Notes: generated by a model not told the origin, from the sequence alone. Numbered from the stretch's first letter, positions 1-9,341 are shown. The stretch: 64,000 bases of DNA from Pedobacter sp. BAL39 (GCF_000170795.1 NZ_ABCM01000003.1:124001-188000); one strand, 5' to 3'. Made by a program: numbers and translations.

Positions 1-387
1 ACTGATAAATAAACCGTTTTTCTTTGCCCTGAAATGAGGAATGAAGGCTTGCGTAACCCGTATTACGCCAAGCAAGTTTGTGTTGATCTGCTTTGAGATC
101 TGCTCATCGCTAAGCGCCTCAAGCGCGCCCATGAGGCCATATCCGGCATTGTTGAAAACAACATCCACGGATTGTAAATCACTTGCCTTCGCGACAATAG
201 ATTTAATCTGTTCCGAGTCGGTCACATCAAGGGGCAGGAGGGTCACATTTTCGAGTAGGTTGAGTGCTGTCTCTTTTTCCGGATTTCGCATTGTGGCGAT
301 CACATTCCAGCCTTTGGACTGAAATAATCTGGCGGTTGCCTTTCCTAAACCTGCTGATGCTCCGGTAATGAAAATTGTCTTTTGCAT
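1..387 (-). CDS. SDR family oxidoreductase (5' part; C-terminus off window)
   Basis: NAD(P)-dependent short-chain dehydrogenase/reductase, probably cytosolic; the substrate cannot be told. The visible 129 residues begin MQKTIFITGASAGLGKAT, giving the glycine-rich cofactor loop (GASAGLG, residues 9-15), and contain the NNAGYG motif near residue 99. The Ser-Tyr-Lys catalytic motif would lie beyond the window edge. The frame is open to base 1, so the gene is cut by the window, not broken. The ATG is at 387. The gap of about 210 bases to the kinase upstream holds no gene I can support. Family assignment is secure, function is not. Confidence 0.9.
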   Translation of the reverse strand, partial: MQKTIFITGASAGLGKATARLFQSKGWNVIATMRNPEKETALNLLENVTLLPLDVTDSEQIKSIVAKASDLQSVDVVFNNAGYGLMGALEALSDEQISKQINTNLLGVIRVTQAFIPHFRAKKNGLFIS

Positions 388-596
388 AGGATACTGTTGT
401 TTAAATTGTACCCTACAAAGATCTGGTCTGCGCGCGAGTGGTATGTTTCCAGATCGGACTTTGTTGTATCCATACTGCCGATCACCAGCGCAATTGATTC
501 TGGTTGTGAAATTAGGCTGCCATCAAAGCTGAATTTTCTAGGGATGCCCTTAAAATTATGGGCAATTGGATCAATAAACGGTAAAGCCTGTCAGGC

Positions 597-2612
597 TCAT
601 ACCTGGGATAAGGGCAGACTAAAGCTGAACGTTGATCCTTTGTCGACCTCGCTCTCTGCCCATATCTTTCCATGATGCCGGTCAATGATTTCCGAACACA
701 GGTATAGTCCGATCCCAAACCCGGAAACGGATGATGTCTGATTGCCCTCCACACGATAATAACGGTCAAAAATCTTCGACAGGTCATCCGGCTTGATGCC
801 CATACCCTGATCTTTTACATGGACATTTGCCTTATTCAGGTCCGAAATACATGCCACGTTGATGGTGCTGCCTGGAGGAGAGTATTTAACGGCATTGCTG
901 ATCAGATTATGAATTACCTGGCCAATCTTATCGCGATCGGCGTTGACTAACGTTGTTTCTACCGGTTCGAATACAACGGTATGGCTTGTTATGGTGGCCA
1001 GCGACTCTTCCTCAGCCTCCTTAATGAGCAGGGCAAGGTCAAATTCTTTCAAGTCGATGTGGATCTTACCAGACTCCAGCCTGGAGACATTCAAAAAGCC
1101 ATTGATCATATTCGTCATCTTCGCAACCTGCGCATTTGCTTTCTCCAATGCACCAATCACAAAACCATCATCCTGCTGTCTAAGTTTCATCAATAATACC
1201 TGAATATAACCTTTCATGGAAGTCAGAGGCGTTTTCAACTCGTGGCTTACCATCCCTATGAAGTCGTTTTTACGGATCTCATCCTGTTTCTTTTCCGTGA
1301 TCTCGTGAAGTACACCCGTAAAGTAGTCGTTACCGTCTCTATGCTGCATCTCCCCAATAGCACGCACCCAGCGGGTTTTGCCGTCATGATGACCAATGAT
1401 GGGACATTCAATATCTAACCGGCTTCTTCTGGCAAAGGCAGATTTCACCATATCGAATACTTCCTGCCGGTAATCCGGGTGAATCTGGTTGAGGGCAGCC
1501 TCAGATGAAACTTCTTCCTTAGGTAGAAAACCAAAAAATTCTTTCAGTCTGGCTGAGGTAACAAACAGCTGGTCTGACGAGCCGATATAAAAAGTACCCA
1601 ATCTGCCGGCATCAATGGCCATGCGGAGGCTTTCTTCTGCCCCTTCAATTTTGTGATGTGCGGTTTGTAGTTGCTGATTTACCATAGCCAGTTCTTCAAT
1701 GGTCGCTGCCAGCTCTTCATTCGATGCAGCCTGTTCTTCATTCGTGGCAGCCAACTCCTCATTCATCGCCTGTAGTTGTTCTGAACTTTGCGCCAATGAT
1801 TCTTCCCACTGTTTTCGCTCAGTCACATCACGGGTGGTCCCGGCAACAGCTTCTACCTGACCATATTCATCCAATACTGGTATGAGGATATAGTCATAGA
1901 CACGTTTCCCCAGAATGGCGTGGGGAAATGAAACCTCCCCGCGGATGGGTTGTTTGGTGAGCTTAATCTCGTCAATCTCCCGTTCATGCATCTCCGCATG
2001 CCAGGGCTCATACCCGTTTTCCAGAAGGTTCCTGCCTATAGCAGTCTCCCATGTTTTGCCCCACATGGTGAGCAGCGCACTGTTGGCATACGTAAAGCGA
2101 TAGTCAAGGTCAAATACGTAGATCAGATCGGGCGTGCTGCCTGTGATCGTTTCATATACTCTTTTTTGGTGTTCTGATTGTTCCTTAGCATCTCTCAGTT
2201 CCTGTTCTGCCCGCTTACGCTCCGTTATGTCGGCAGCAGTACCAAACCATTCTGTGATAGCTCCATGCTCATTAAAGATGGGAATGGCACGCGACAAGGT
2301 CCATCCCCAGCTTGCATCGGCGCGAAAGACTCTATGCTCCACCTGAAAGACCTTCTTCAAGGAAATGGCTTCATCAATCGCTGCCTGTACGCGTCCACGT
2401 TCCTGTTCGGGAATATATTTGGACATCCAGTCCGTTATTGGCTTGTCAGTGTCCGATAAAATTCCACGGCCATCCAGCTCCCGCATCTCGCTCCAGTCGG
2501 CACTCATGCTGTAAATTACATCAGAAGACGCCGCGACCAAAGCCCTTAAACGGGCTTCACTGGAAGTGATTGCATTTTCATCTATTTTGGCATTATCGGA
2601 CGGTCGGATCAT
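597..2612 (-). CDS. PAS-domain sensor histidine kinase (three PAS domains)
   Basis: Hybrid-free sensor kinase without membrane segments, so probably cytoplasmic. Three PAS domains are visible at about residues 20-130, 150-270 and 335-450. A coiled signalling helix with repeated NEELAAT-type heptads (about 285-330) sits between the second and third. The kinase core follows: H-box SHELKTPLTS, N-box NLISNAVKYSP, G1 box DQGMGI, F-box IFDRYYR and G2 box GFGIGLYL. All catalytic boxes are present. No response regulator is adjacent, so the partner is unknown. The kinase core resembles that of the PAS kinase at 23215-24363, suggesting a shared ancestry. 671 residues; the ATG start at 2612 is the natural one. 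Confidence 0.93.
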   Translation of the reverse strand: MIRPSDNAKIDENAITSSEARLRALVAASSDVIYSMSADWSEMRELDGRGILSDTDKPITDWMSKYIPEQERGRVQAAIDEAISLKKVFQVEHRVFRADASWGWTLSRAIPIFNEHGAITEWFGTAADITERKRAEQELRDAKEQSEHQKRVYETITGSTPDLIYVFDLDYRFTYANSALLTMWGKTWETAIGRNLLENGYEPWHAEMHEREIDEIKLTKQPIRGEVSFPHAILGKRVYDYILIPVLDEYGQVEAVAGTTRDVTERKQWEESLAQSSEQLQAMNEELAATNEEQAASNEELAATIEELAMVNQQLQTAHHKIEGAEESLRMAIDAGRLGTFYIGSSDQLFVTSARLKEFFGFLPKEEVSSEAALNQIHPDYRQEVFDMVKSAFARRSRLDIECPIIGHHDGKTRWVRAIGEMQHRDGNDYFTGVLHEITEKKQDEIRKNDFIGMVSHELKTPLTSMKGYIQVLLMKLRQQDDGFVIGALEKANAQVAKMTNMINGFLNVSRLESGKIHIDLKEFDLALLIKEAEEESLATITSHTVVFEPVETTLVNADRDKIGQVIHNLISNAVKYSPPGSTINVACISDLNKANVHVKDQGMGIKPDDLSKIFDRYYRVEGNQTSSVSGFGIGLYLCSEIIDRHHGKIWAESEVDKGSTFSFSLPLSQV

Positions 2613-2842
2613 AAATTTCAGCTGCTGGGTTCTTCGAAAAAACGGGAAAAGATACTCAATTGTTTTTAGGCGGAATAATGTTTTTTAACGAATTGTATGT
2701 CAATCTAAACTACTCCTACGTCATTATTATTATCCTTCTTTCGTTTAAATGATTGAAGCACTTATGAGTTGAAACATTCATGATGATAACAATCTGTAGG
2801 TTAAGTTTATCCGTATATTGATCCGGGGCTTCATTGATGTAG

Positions 2843-3955
2843 ATGGGTGATGAGAAGATGTTATATACTTTAAGTGAGCAGGAGCAAAATCAGTTCCTGG
2901 ATGAATTTCTTAACACGGAATTTAATCTTGAAAAAGAACTGAGTGAGATGGTAGAGCTGACGGCCAGAATGTGCGGTGCCTCGGCAGCAATTATGAGGGT
3001 AATCCGCCCAGGTACAGGAACGGTCTTATTTCAGTATGCGTTCAATCTCACAGGGGAGGTTCCGAGATACCCTTTCTGTGACCATGTGATCAATCAGCGA
3101 GATACCATCATCATTACTGATGCCCAGTCAGACCTCAGGTACAAGGATTTCCCTTTTGTTGCAGCTGATCCGAACCATAGTTTTTATGCTGGAGTGCCCC
3201 TGATGAGCGCGAATGATGTTGTTTCAGGTAGCCTTTGTGTAATGCATTATAATCCCCTTACGGTGGTGGCTGATCAGGAATTCATGTTGAAGGCTTTAGC
3301 CAGACAAATTATCCAATTGCTCGCCTTTGATGACGCATTGAAAATAATGAAAAATCTGGATAGAGATAACAAAGAGCTGGAGATAGAGCGCCGTTCTTTC
3401 TTCGAAAGCTCCATTGATCAGCACCTGCTACTGGGAAGAAATTTCGAGATACTCTCTTTCAACAGGACCTGGGATAACCACGTGAGGCGTACTTATGGCT
3501 TAGAAATGGAGAAAGGCAGGTCAATGATAGATTACATCAAGGCTGAGCACCTACACGATTTTTACAGAGACTATGCCAAGGCCTTGAAAGGCACAGCGGT
3601 ATATGATGAAAGAAACCTGAGACAGGGTGGTAAGGATTATTGGCGACTGGTTAAGTTTGAGCCTGCATTACACACGGATGGCACCATCATCGGGGTGTCC
3701 ATAAATGTTGCTGATATAAATTCGAAGGTCAAGCATGCGGAGACAGTCAGGTTACAGGACGAAAAGCTGAAAGAAATTGCCTTTATTCAGTCCCATGAAT
3801 TTCGCAAGCCTGTAGCCTCTATTATGGCGTTGATGCAGCTCATTGAACTGGACGGAAGGAATGATGATCTTGAAGAGTGGTCTATGTTGAGAAGGGCGGT
3901 GCGTGAGTTAGAAGATAAAATACAACATATCGTAGGCAGTATTAATGACAAATAG
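2843..3955 (+). CDS. GAF-PAS protein with histidine box but no ATPase domain
   Basis: A 370-residue cytosolic signalling protein. An N-terminal GAF domain (about residues 20-165) is followed by a PAS-like region (about 185-295) and a short dimerisation segment with an H-box, SHEFRKPVASI (His about 318). The protein ends about 50 residues later, so the HATPase_c domain that would phosphorylate the histidine is absent. Such ATPase-less proteins occur in Bacteroidota and may be phosphorylated by, or dimerise with, another kinase (inference). It is divergent from the PAS kinase at 597-2612. The stop codon lies inside a terminator hairpin, so the missing domain has not simply been frameshifted away. 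Confidence 0.85.
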   Translation: MGDEKMLYTLSEQEQNQFLDEFLNTEFNLEKELSEMVELTARMCGASAAIMRVIRPGTGTVLFQYAFNLTGEVPRYPFCDHVINQRDTIIITDAQSDLRYKDFPFVAADPNHSFYAGVPLMSANDVVSGSLCVMHYNPLTVVADQEFMLKALARQIIQLLAFDDALKIMKNLDRDNKELEIERRSFFESSIDQHLLLGRNFEILSFNRTWDNHVRRTYGLEMEKGRSMIDYIKAEHLHDFYRDYAKALKGTAVYDERNLRQGGKDYWRLVKFEPALHTDGTIIGVSINVADINSKVKHAETVRLQDEKLKEIAFIQSHEFRKPVASIMALMQLIELDGRNDDLEEWSMLRRAVRELEDKIQHIVGSINDK

Positions 3956-3988
3956 CCTTGTAGACATTTAATCTAAAGGCTATTTGTC
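3947..3988. terminator. Bidirectional terminator overlapping a stop codon
   Basis: A perfect 13-bp inverted repeat with arms GACAAATAGCCTT (3947-3959) and AAGGCTATTTGTC (3976-3988) and a 16-base loop. The left arm contains the TAG stop of the GAF-PAS gene. It lies between convergent genes, so it can serve both strands, but there is only a weak T-run. Confidence 0.65.
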
Positions 3989-4029
3989 ACATAATCTTAA
4001 TTTAAAACGATAACAAGATGCTTAAATAA

Positions 4030-6177
4030 TCAGGAGAGTAAAACCTTGTCCGGTGTAATCGGCAGATCCCGCAACCGTTTTCCTGTGGCATTGTAAATGG
4101 CGTTTGCTATGGCTGCAGCGGTACCAATGATCCCTACCTCTCCAACACCTTTGGATCCTGTGGGATTAATGTTCACATCAGTTTTATGGATGAAGTCCAC
4201 ATCAATTATTGGTGCATCCGCATTGACCGCAAAATGATATCCCGCAAGGTCGTTCCCAACCAGACATCCATACCGGTTGTCGGTTAGCTGTTCTTCACTC
4301 AAAGCCATCCCGATACCTCCAACTGCAGCACCCGACACCTGGTTTGCTGCGGCCTGCTGGTTCACAATGTGGCCCGCATCAACTACGCTGGCCATTTTTT
4401 CTACTTTTACCTTACCGGTTTTACTATGGACCTTCACTTTGCAGAAGTGTGCGGCACCGGAGCAGAACGCATATTTCTTTTGTTCCTCGCCCGGTCCGGA
4501 TGAAGCTTCAGCCAACACCTCCGTCAGTTTATTTTTCTGCATGATCAGGGAATAGTTGGCGGGGCTTGATTGTTCTCCGGCGGTGCTGGCATAGGCGTCC
4601 ATCTTGGACTTGAACGCTTCGCATGCAGCGGTTACTGCTCCACTTAATGAAGAGAGTCCTGTACTGCCCCCCTGACTAGGTGCGGGAGGTAGGGTAGACT
4701 GGCCCAGTTTAACTTTGATCTTTTCTTTGGGGATACCCAGGTATTCATGAGCAATGTTCTGCATGGCCGTTCCTGTACCTGTTCCAATGTCGGTCATGGC
4801 GGTTTCTACGGTGATCACTCCATCTTTGTCCAGGCGGATTGCCGCACTCGCTTTTTGCCGTCCTGCAAACCACATACCCACAGCCATTCCATAGCCAATC
4901 TGCCAGTCACCGTCTTTTACCGTGCCAGGTAAGGCTTTGCGATCACCCCATCCAATCATTTCCGCACCTTTGGTCACACATTCGCCCATGTAGTTTGTCG
5001 ACCAGGGTTTTCCGGTATCCGGATCGATGCGGAGCGCAAGGTTCTGCAGCCTCAGTTGAACGGGATCCATCTTCAATACGTAACTCAATTCGTCCACCGC
5101 GCTCTCCAGGGCGAAAGCGCCGGTACAATCTCCGGGCCCTCTCATCCAGGTAGGGGCACTCAGGTTTAGCGGTACGGTAGCGAACTCTGTTTTTATATTT
5201 TTTACATCATACAACATCCTGGAGATGCGCACAATGCCCTCATTAAAATTGTCATAAATCGCTGTTGCATGTTTGGCCTGGTGCCATATGCCTGTAAACT
5301 TGCCTGACTTGTCGGCACCAATCCGAACTTTCTGCCATGATTGTGGCCTGTAACCCACAAGCGTAAACATCTGTGGCCTGGTCAGCACCAGCTTAACCGG
5401 CCGTTTCAGCTGACTGGAAGCCATAATGGCCAGGGGCACATTCGGCCAGACTTTTAATCCCGATCCGAAGCCTCCACCCATAAATTCGGAGATCACCTCC
5501 ACATTTTCTTTGGGCATTTCCCATAGCCGTGATACAGTCTGCTGGACGCTATTTACCCCCTGTGTTTTATCGTACAGTTTAAGCTTTCCCGGCGCATGCC
5601 AGGTGGCGATCGTGGCATGCATTTCCATAGGGTTATGTACTTCATGCCTGATCGTGTATTCTGCCTCCGCAACATGGGGAGCGCTGGCCCAGGCGGCCAT
5701 GGTGCCTCTTTCCTTGCCGAAAGGTTCCGCATCAACACCTTTATGACTGCCATCAAAATCCACATTTGCCGTCGTTTTTCGATAAGTGGCCGTTACAAGT
5801 GACGCTGCATACATGGCGTCTTCTAATGTGGTAGCCACTACCAATGCGATGGGCTGACCTTTAAAATAAATCTGATCTGTATGTAGCACCGGTAAACTGT
5901 ATCCGGATTTATCTAGTTTTTCCTTTGTAGCAAAAGCTGGTATCTGTGGCCTGTTTTGATGGGTAAGAATATCCAGGACACCCTCCACTTGTTTCGCCTG
6001 ATCAAGCTGAATGCTCTCGATTCGGCCTGCCGGAACAGTACTGCCCACAATCACAGCGTAAGTCATACCGTCGAGGTGATATTCTGCGGAATATTTACCC
6101 GTGCCGGTTACTTTGAAAACACCCTCCACACGGCCTTCTACTTTTGGGGAACTGGTTTTGGTTTTAAAAAAATTCAT
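4030..6177 (-). CDS. paoC: Aldehyde oxidoreductase, molybdopterin-binding subunit (PaoC/YagR-like)
   Basis: Large molybdenum-cofactor subunit of a xanthine-oxidase-family hydroxylase, expected to oxidise aldehydes to carboxylates in the periplasm. 715 residues, the usual length for this family. An N-terminal a/b hammerhead domain (about 15-125) precedes the cofactor-binding domains. The catalytic glutamate is in GVGEVG near residue 680. It has no signal peptide of its own, consistent with export in complex with the Tat-like small subunit (known for E. coli PaoABC). It is last in a three-gene operon, 9 bases after the FAD subunit. No XdhC/PaoD-type maturation chaperone gene is seen nearby. The exact substrate cannot be told. 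Confidence 0.9.
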   Translation of the reverse strand: MNFFKTKTSSPKVEGRVEGVFKVTGTGKYSAEYHLDGMTYAVIVGSTVPAGRIESIQLDQAKQVEGVLDILTHQNRPQIPAFATKEKLDKSGYSLPVLHTDQIYFKGQPIALVVATTLEDAMYAASLVTATYRKTTANVDFDGSHKGVDAEPFGKERGTMAAWASAPHVAEAEYTIRHEVHNPMEMHATIATWHAPGKLKLYDKTQGVNSVQQTVSRLWEMPKENVEVISEFMGGGFGSGLKVWPNVPLAIMASSQLKRPVKLVLTRPQMFTLVGYRPQSWQKVRIGADKSGKFTGIWHQAKHATAIYDNFNEGIVRISRMLYDVKNIKTEFATVPLNLSAPTWMRGPGDCTGAFALESAVDELSYVLKMDPVQLRLQNLALRIDPDTGKPWSTNYMGECVTKGAEMIGWGDRKALPGTVKDGDWQIGYGMAVGMWFAGRQKASAAIRLDKDGVITVETAMTDIGTGTGTAMQNIAHEYLGIPKEKIKVKLGQSTLPPAPSQGGSTGLSSLSGAVTAACEAFKSKMDAYASTAGEQSSPANYSLIMQKNKLTEVLAEASSGPGEEQKKYAFCSGAAHFCKVKVHSKTGKVKVEKMASVVDAGHIVNQQAAANQVSGAAVGGIGMALSEEQLTDNRYGCLVGNDLAGYHFAVNADAPIIDVDFIHKTDVNINPTGSKGVGEVGIIGTAAAIANAIYNATGKRLRDLPITPDKVLLS

Positions 6178-6186
6178 CAGTTCAGA

Positions 6187-7167
6187 TTAAGCGGTTAAAC
6201 AATTTTGCAGGGCAACTTCTATCGCCCCTTTCAACATCAGTTTCTTAAAAGCATTGCCCACCAGTGGGTTCGTTTCATCGGCCGCGAGTGCTGCAGCTTC
6301 GGCAAACACTTCGGCAGAAGGAATTTTCCCTTTCAGGAAGTTTTCCGCCTGATACCATCGCCATGGTTTATGTGCCACACCACCAGATGCAAGCCTGGCT
6401 TCCACAATCCTGTCGCCCTGCAGGTGCAGTGCTGCGGCTACCGATACCAGTGCAAAAGCATAAGAATCACGGTCGCGAAGTTTAACATACGCGTAGTTTT
6501 TTGAGAATGGATTTTTGGGGATGCGGACACCTGTGATCAGTGCATTTTGAGGCAGGTTGTTGTCTTTTTCGGGGGCATCGCCCGGCAACCGGTGGAAGTC
6601 TTTAAATGGGATCACCATTGGTTTCTTTTCTCCGGCAATCGTATAAAGCACTTCGGCATCCAGGGCCGCTAATGCAATACAAAGATCTGAGGGATGTACA
6701 GCTACACAGTGTTCGCTATGGCCAATAATGGCGCCCATTCTGCTTTCTCCTTCACGCATGCCACAGCCTTCGCCAGGATTGCGTTTGTTACAAGGCAAGG
6801 TCGTATCATAAAAATAGGGGCATCGGGTGCGTTGCAATAAGTTTCCCGCTGTGGATGCCATATTCCTGATTTGCGGGGAAGCACCCGCAAGTATTGCTTT
6901 AGCAATCAAAGGATAGGAGGACAGCACCAGTTTGTCCATTGCAGCACTGCTGTTTTTAACTGCTGCACCAATCAGGAGGGTTTCAGTGCTGCCCGTGATC
7001 TGGCTGGATAAAATGGGAGTTACATCCAATAATGCATCAGGTGTAGCGATGTGCTTTTTCATCAGGTCGACTAAATTCGTTCCTCCTGCTAAAAATTGGA
7101 CTTGCGATTGTTTCGCAGAGATCGCTTTTGCGATAGACGATGGTCTTAAAAGGTCGAATGGTTTCAT
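6187..7167 (-). CDS. paoB: Aldehyde oxidoreductase, FAD-binding subunit with extra Fe-S site (PaoB/YagS-like)
   Basis: Medium subunit carrying FAD and passing electrons from the iron-sulfur subunit onward. The FAD motif FLAGGTNL lies near residue 25, and the CO-dehydrogenase flavoprotein C-terminal region fills the last 100 residues. A cysteine-bearing insertion (Cys116, Cys126, Cys135, Cys154; motifs RTRCPYF and GEGCG) matches the 4Fe-4S insertion of PaoB, which supports assignment to the PaoABC group over ordinary xanthine dehydrogenase. The start overlaps the stop of the upstream small-subunit gene by 4 bases, so translation is coupled. Confidence 0.9.
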   Translation of the reverse strand: MKPFDLLRPSSIAKAISAKQSQVQFLAGGTNLVDLMKKHIATPDALLDVTPILSSQITGSTETLLIGAAVKNSSAAMDKLVLSSYPLIAKAILAGASPQIRNMASTAGNLLQRTRCPYFYDTTLPCNKRNPGEGCGMREGESRMGAIIGHSEHCVAVHPSDLCIALAALDAEVLYTIAGEKKPMVIPFKDFHRLPGDAPEKDNNLPQNALITGVRIPKNPFSKNYAYVKLRDRDSYAFALVSVAAALHLQGDRIVEARLASGGVAHKPWRWYQAENFLKGKIPSAEVFAEAAALAADETNPLVGNAFKKLMLKGAIEVALQNCLTA

Positions 7168-7751
7168 TGCGCAACTTGTTGAATAGATTTAACAATTCCG
7201 TTATAAGCCCCGCAACGACATAAGTTGCCGCTCATGAACTCTTTAATTTCTTCTACCGAGCCGGTGTGACCTTCTTTTACACACGCAACAGCAGACATGA
7301 TCTGGCCTGGTGTACAGTAGCCGCACTGAAAACCATCGCACTCCACAAAGGCTTTTTGCATGGGATGCAGCTCGTCCCCATTTGCCAGACCTTCAATTGT
7401 GGTGACTTCCTTGCCTTGCACCATTGCGGCCAGTGTCAGACAGCTCAGCACCCGTTCGCCGTCCACGTGAACCGTACAGGCGCCGCACTGACCGTGGTCG
7501 CAGCCCTTCTTACTTCCGGTCAGCTGAAGTTCCTCCCTCAGCAGGTCCAGCAAGGTCGTTCGTGTATCTTGTTGTAATTTGTAAAGCTTCTTATTGATGC
7601 TTACTGACAATGGAAGTGCCCTCTTCTGCGGAATAAACAGATTTTTGGCACTGATGTAGGCTGATTTAACGCTGGCAGGAATGAACGCGAATGCCCCGGC
7701 CATCGCAGAGATGGACACGAAGAAACGCCTGCTGATCTTTGGTTGTTCCAT
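7164..7751 (-). CDS. paoA: Aldehyde oxidoreductase, 2Fe-2S subunit with Tat-like signal (PaoA/YagT-like)
   Basis: Small iron-sulfur subunit, 195 residues. The N-terminus KISRRFFVSISAMAGA looks like a twin-arginine signal. It is followed by a plant-type 2Fe-2S domain (Cys84, Cys89, Cys92, Cys104) and a second 2Fe-2S domain (Cys143, Cys146, Cys178, Cys180). All eight ligands are present. I chose the ATG at 7751, not the upstream one at 7814, because the former puts the RR motif at residue 8 as expected and the latter would sit just upstream of the likely transcription start. First gene of the paoABC-type operon, divergent from an exporter gene. Confidence 0.9.
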   Translation of the reverse strand: MEQPKISRRFFVSISAMAGAFAFIPASVKSAYISAKNLFIPQKRALPLSVSINKKLYKLQQDTRTTLLDLLREELQLTGSKKGCDHGQCGACTVHVDGERVLSCLTLAAMVQGKEVTTIEGLANGDELHPMQKAFVECDGFQCGYCTPGQIMSAVACVKEGHTGSVEEIKEFMSGNLCRCGAYNGIVKSIQQVAQ

Positions 7752-7806
7752 AGAATCAATGGTCGTTATAAGGTGGTTAGTGTAGGCTGTTATTGGTATG
7801 TATTCA

Positions 7807-7831
7807 ACAAACAAAGTTAAAAGTTGTTTGT
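7807..7831. promoter_or_regulatory. Inverted repeat over the pao-type promoter (candidate operator)
   Basis: An 8-9-8 perfect inverted repeat: ACAAACAA (7807-7814), nine bases, TTGTTTGT (7824-7831). On the minus strand it contains TAACTTTG (7819 down to 7812), an exact match to the Bacteroidota -7 element TAnnTTTG, so a bound protein would cover the promoter of the oxidoreductase operon. It lies between this operon and the divergent exporter gene. No regulator gene is adjacent, so the binding protein is unknown. Confidence 0.5.
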
Positions 7832-7874
7832 CATATAAAGCTTATGCAAATCAAACCGAATATTAAGAATATCA

Positions 7875-9272
7875 ATGCAGGATACGATACAAGATAAAAA
7901 AGAAGCTACCGCAACAAACCTTTTACCATGGGTCACAGCAATTGCCATGTTCATACAATCTTTGGATGGTACCATCTTAAATACCTCACTTCCTTCCATC
8001 GCACGGGATATGGAAATTTCAGCAACAGAAATGCACTCCGTTATTGTTACATACGCACTCACGCTGGCCTTATTCATTCCGCTTTCAGGATGGCTTTCAG
8101 ATAAGTTCGGCACCAGGACCATGTTTATGATAGCGGTTGGACTATTTGTAACAGGCTCTTTGTTATGTGCCCTCTCCGGAAGTCTGATGACCTTCAACCT
8201 GTCGCGCGTAGTTCAGGCAATTGGGGCCTCGATGATGGTGCCCATTGCGAGACTGGCCATTTTATACCAGTACCCCCGGAGTGAGCTTCTCAAAACAATG
8301 AACTTCATTACCATATTTGGCTTGTTGGGGATGGTGGTTGGCCCCAGCCTTGGTGGCTTTCTTTCCGAATATTTCTCCTGGCACTGGATCTTTTTAGTAA
8401 ACGTGCCCATCGGTTTCATCGGCATCTCCCTGGCTTATCGCGTGATGCCGAATTTCAAACATGCTGTGGGCCGCTTTGATTTCCGGGGCCTGGCTTACTT
8501 CAGTCTTGCGCTCATTGTGATCACCATGGTACTGGAGATGGTCAGTGCTGGTTTAAGCCACTGGGTCATGATACTGGGCTTGCTGCTACTGGCAGGAATA
8601 CTGTCTGTGGCTTATTACATCCATTATAAGAGGACAGAAAAGCCGATCATCGACCTCCGTTTGCTAAATATTGATACCTTAAAGATAGGCCTGTCCGGAA
8701 GCCTGATTACAAGGCTGGGTATTGGTGGCCTTCCTTTACTGTTACCCCTCATGTTACAAACGGGCTTTGGCTACTCGGCATCAGTCGCTGGTCTGCTTTT
8801 GCTGCCATCGGCACTGGCGAATGTGGCCATCAAGCCTTTTGTGGTGCGGATTATCAAGGCGTTGGGGTACAGGAATGTATTAATTAGTAATACCATCTTG
8901 TTGGGTGTGGTACTGATTATCTTAGGCTTCGTTGATAAGGATACTCCGATTGGGTATTATATTCTGCTGATGGTGTTTTACGGATTTTTTACCTCCATTC
9001 AGATGTCCGCCATGAATACGGTCACTTTGTCCGACCTGGATGAAAATTCCGCCAGCGGGGGCAATACCATGCTGGTCATCATGCAGCAGTTGTCGGTAAG
9101 CTTTGGTGTCTCCGTGTCCAGCCTTGTGCTTTCATTTTATGGGTCGGATGCAGTCGGAATGGGCGTGTCCCAGTCGTTCCACTATACCTTTATCACCCTT
9201 GCAATCTTCACCATATTTTCCAGTCTTACCTTTTCCAGGTTGAGCAAAACGGCGGGTAGCGGATATATTTAA
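7875..9272 (+). CDS. MFS drug transporter, DHA2/EmrB type
   Basis: Inner-membrane proton-driven exporter of the DHA2 (14-helix) branch, 465 residues of strongly hydrophobic sequence. The N-terminal segment carries the family signature SLDGTILNTSLPSIARD (helix 1), then PLSGWLSDKFGTR (the helix 2-3 loop motif A), LSRVVQAIGASMM and GPSLGGFLSEYFSWHWIF. No HlyD-type or outer-membrane partner gene is adjacent. It is divergent from the aldehyde oxidoreductase operon across a shared 120-base intergenic region, which may mean joint control (inference). The substrate is unknown. Confidence 0.93.
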   Translation: MQDTIQDKKEATATNLLPWVTAIAMFIQSLDGTILNTSLPSIARDMEISATEMHSVIVTYALTLALFIPLSGWLSDKFGTRTMFMIAVGLFVTGSLLCALSGSLMTFNLSRVVQAIGASMMVPIARLAILYQYPRSELLKTMNFITIFGLLGMVVGPSLGGFLSEYFSWHWIFLVNVPIGFIGISLAYRVMPNFKHAVGRFDFRGLAYFSLALIVITMVLEMVSAGLSHWVMILGLLLLAGILSVAYYIHYKRTEKPIIDLRLLNIDTLKIGLSGSLITRLGIGGLPLLLPLMLQTGFGYSASVAGLLLLPSALANVAIKPFVVRIIKALGYRNVLISNTILLGVVLIILGFVDKDTPIGYYILLMVFYGFFTSIQMSAMNTVTLSDLDENSASGGNTMLVIMQQLSVSFGVSVSSLVLSFYGSDAVGMGVSQSFHYTFITLAIFTIFSSLTFSRLSKTAGSGYI

Positions 9273-9333
9273 GGGAATACAATAGTCCATGGATTTTGAG
9301 GTATAAGCTATTCTTTCAGATCGCTGTTGTATT

Positions 9334-9341
9334 TAAATTTG
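9334..9341 (+). promoter_or_regulatory. Candidate promoter -7 element for the fucosidase gene
   Basis: TAAATTTG fits the Bacteroidota -7 consensus TAnnTTTG and lies 61 bases before the chosen ATG. I see no TTG at the ideal -33 distance, so the call is moderate at best. Confidence 0.35.

Noticed and set aside
388..596. Open minus-strand stretch between the SDR and the three-PAS kinase that reads like a short protein (including ALVIGSMDTTKSDLETYH)
   Set aside because: It has no sensible start, begins after a stop and runs past the SDR start codon. No family was recognised, so I treat it as non-coding.
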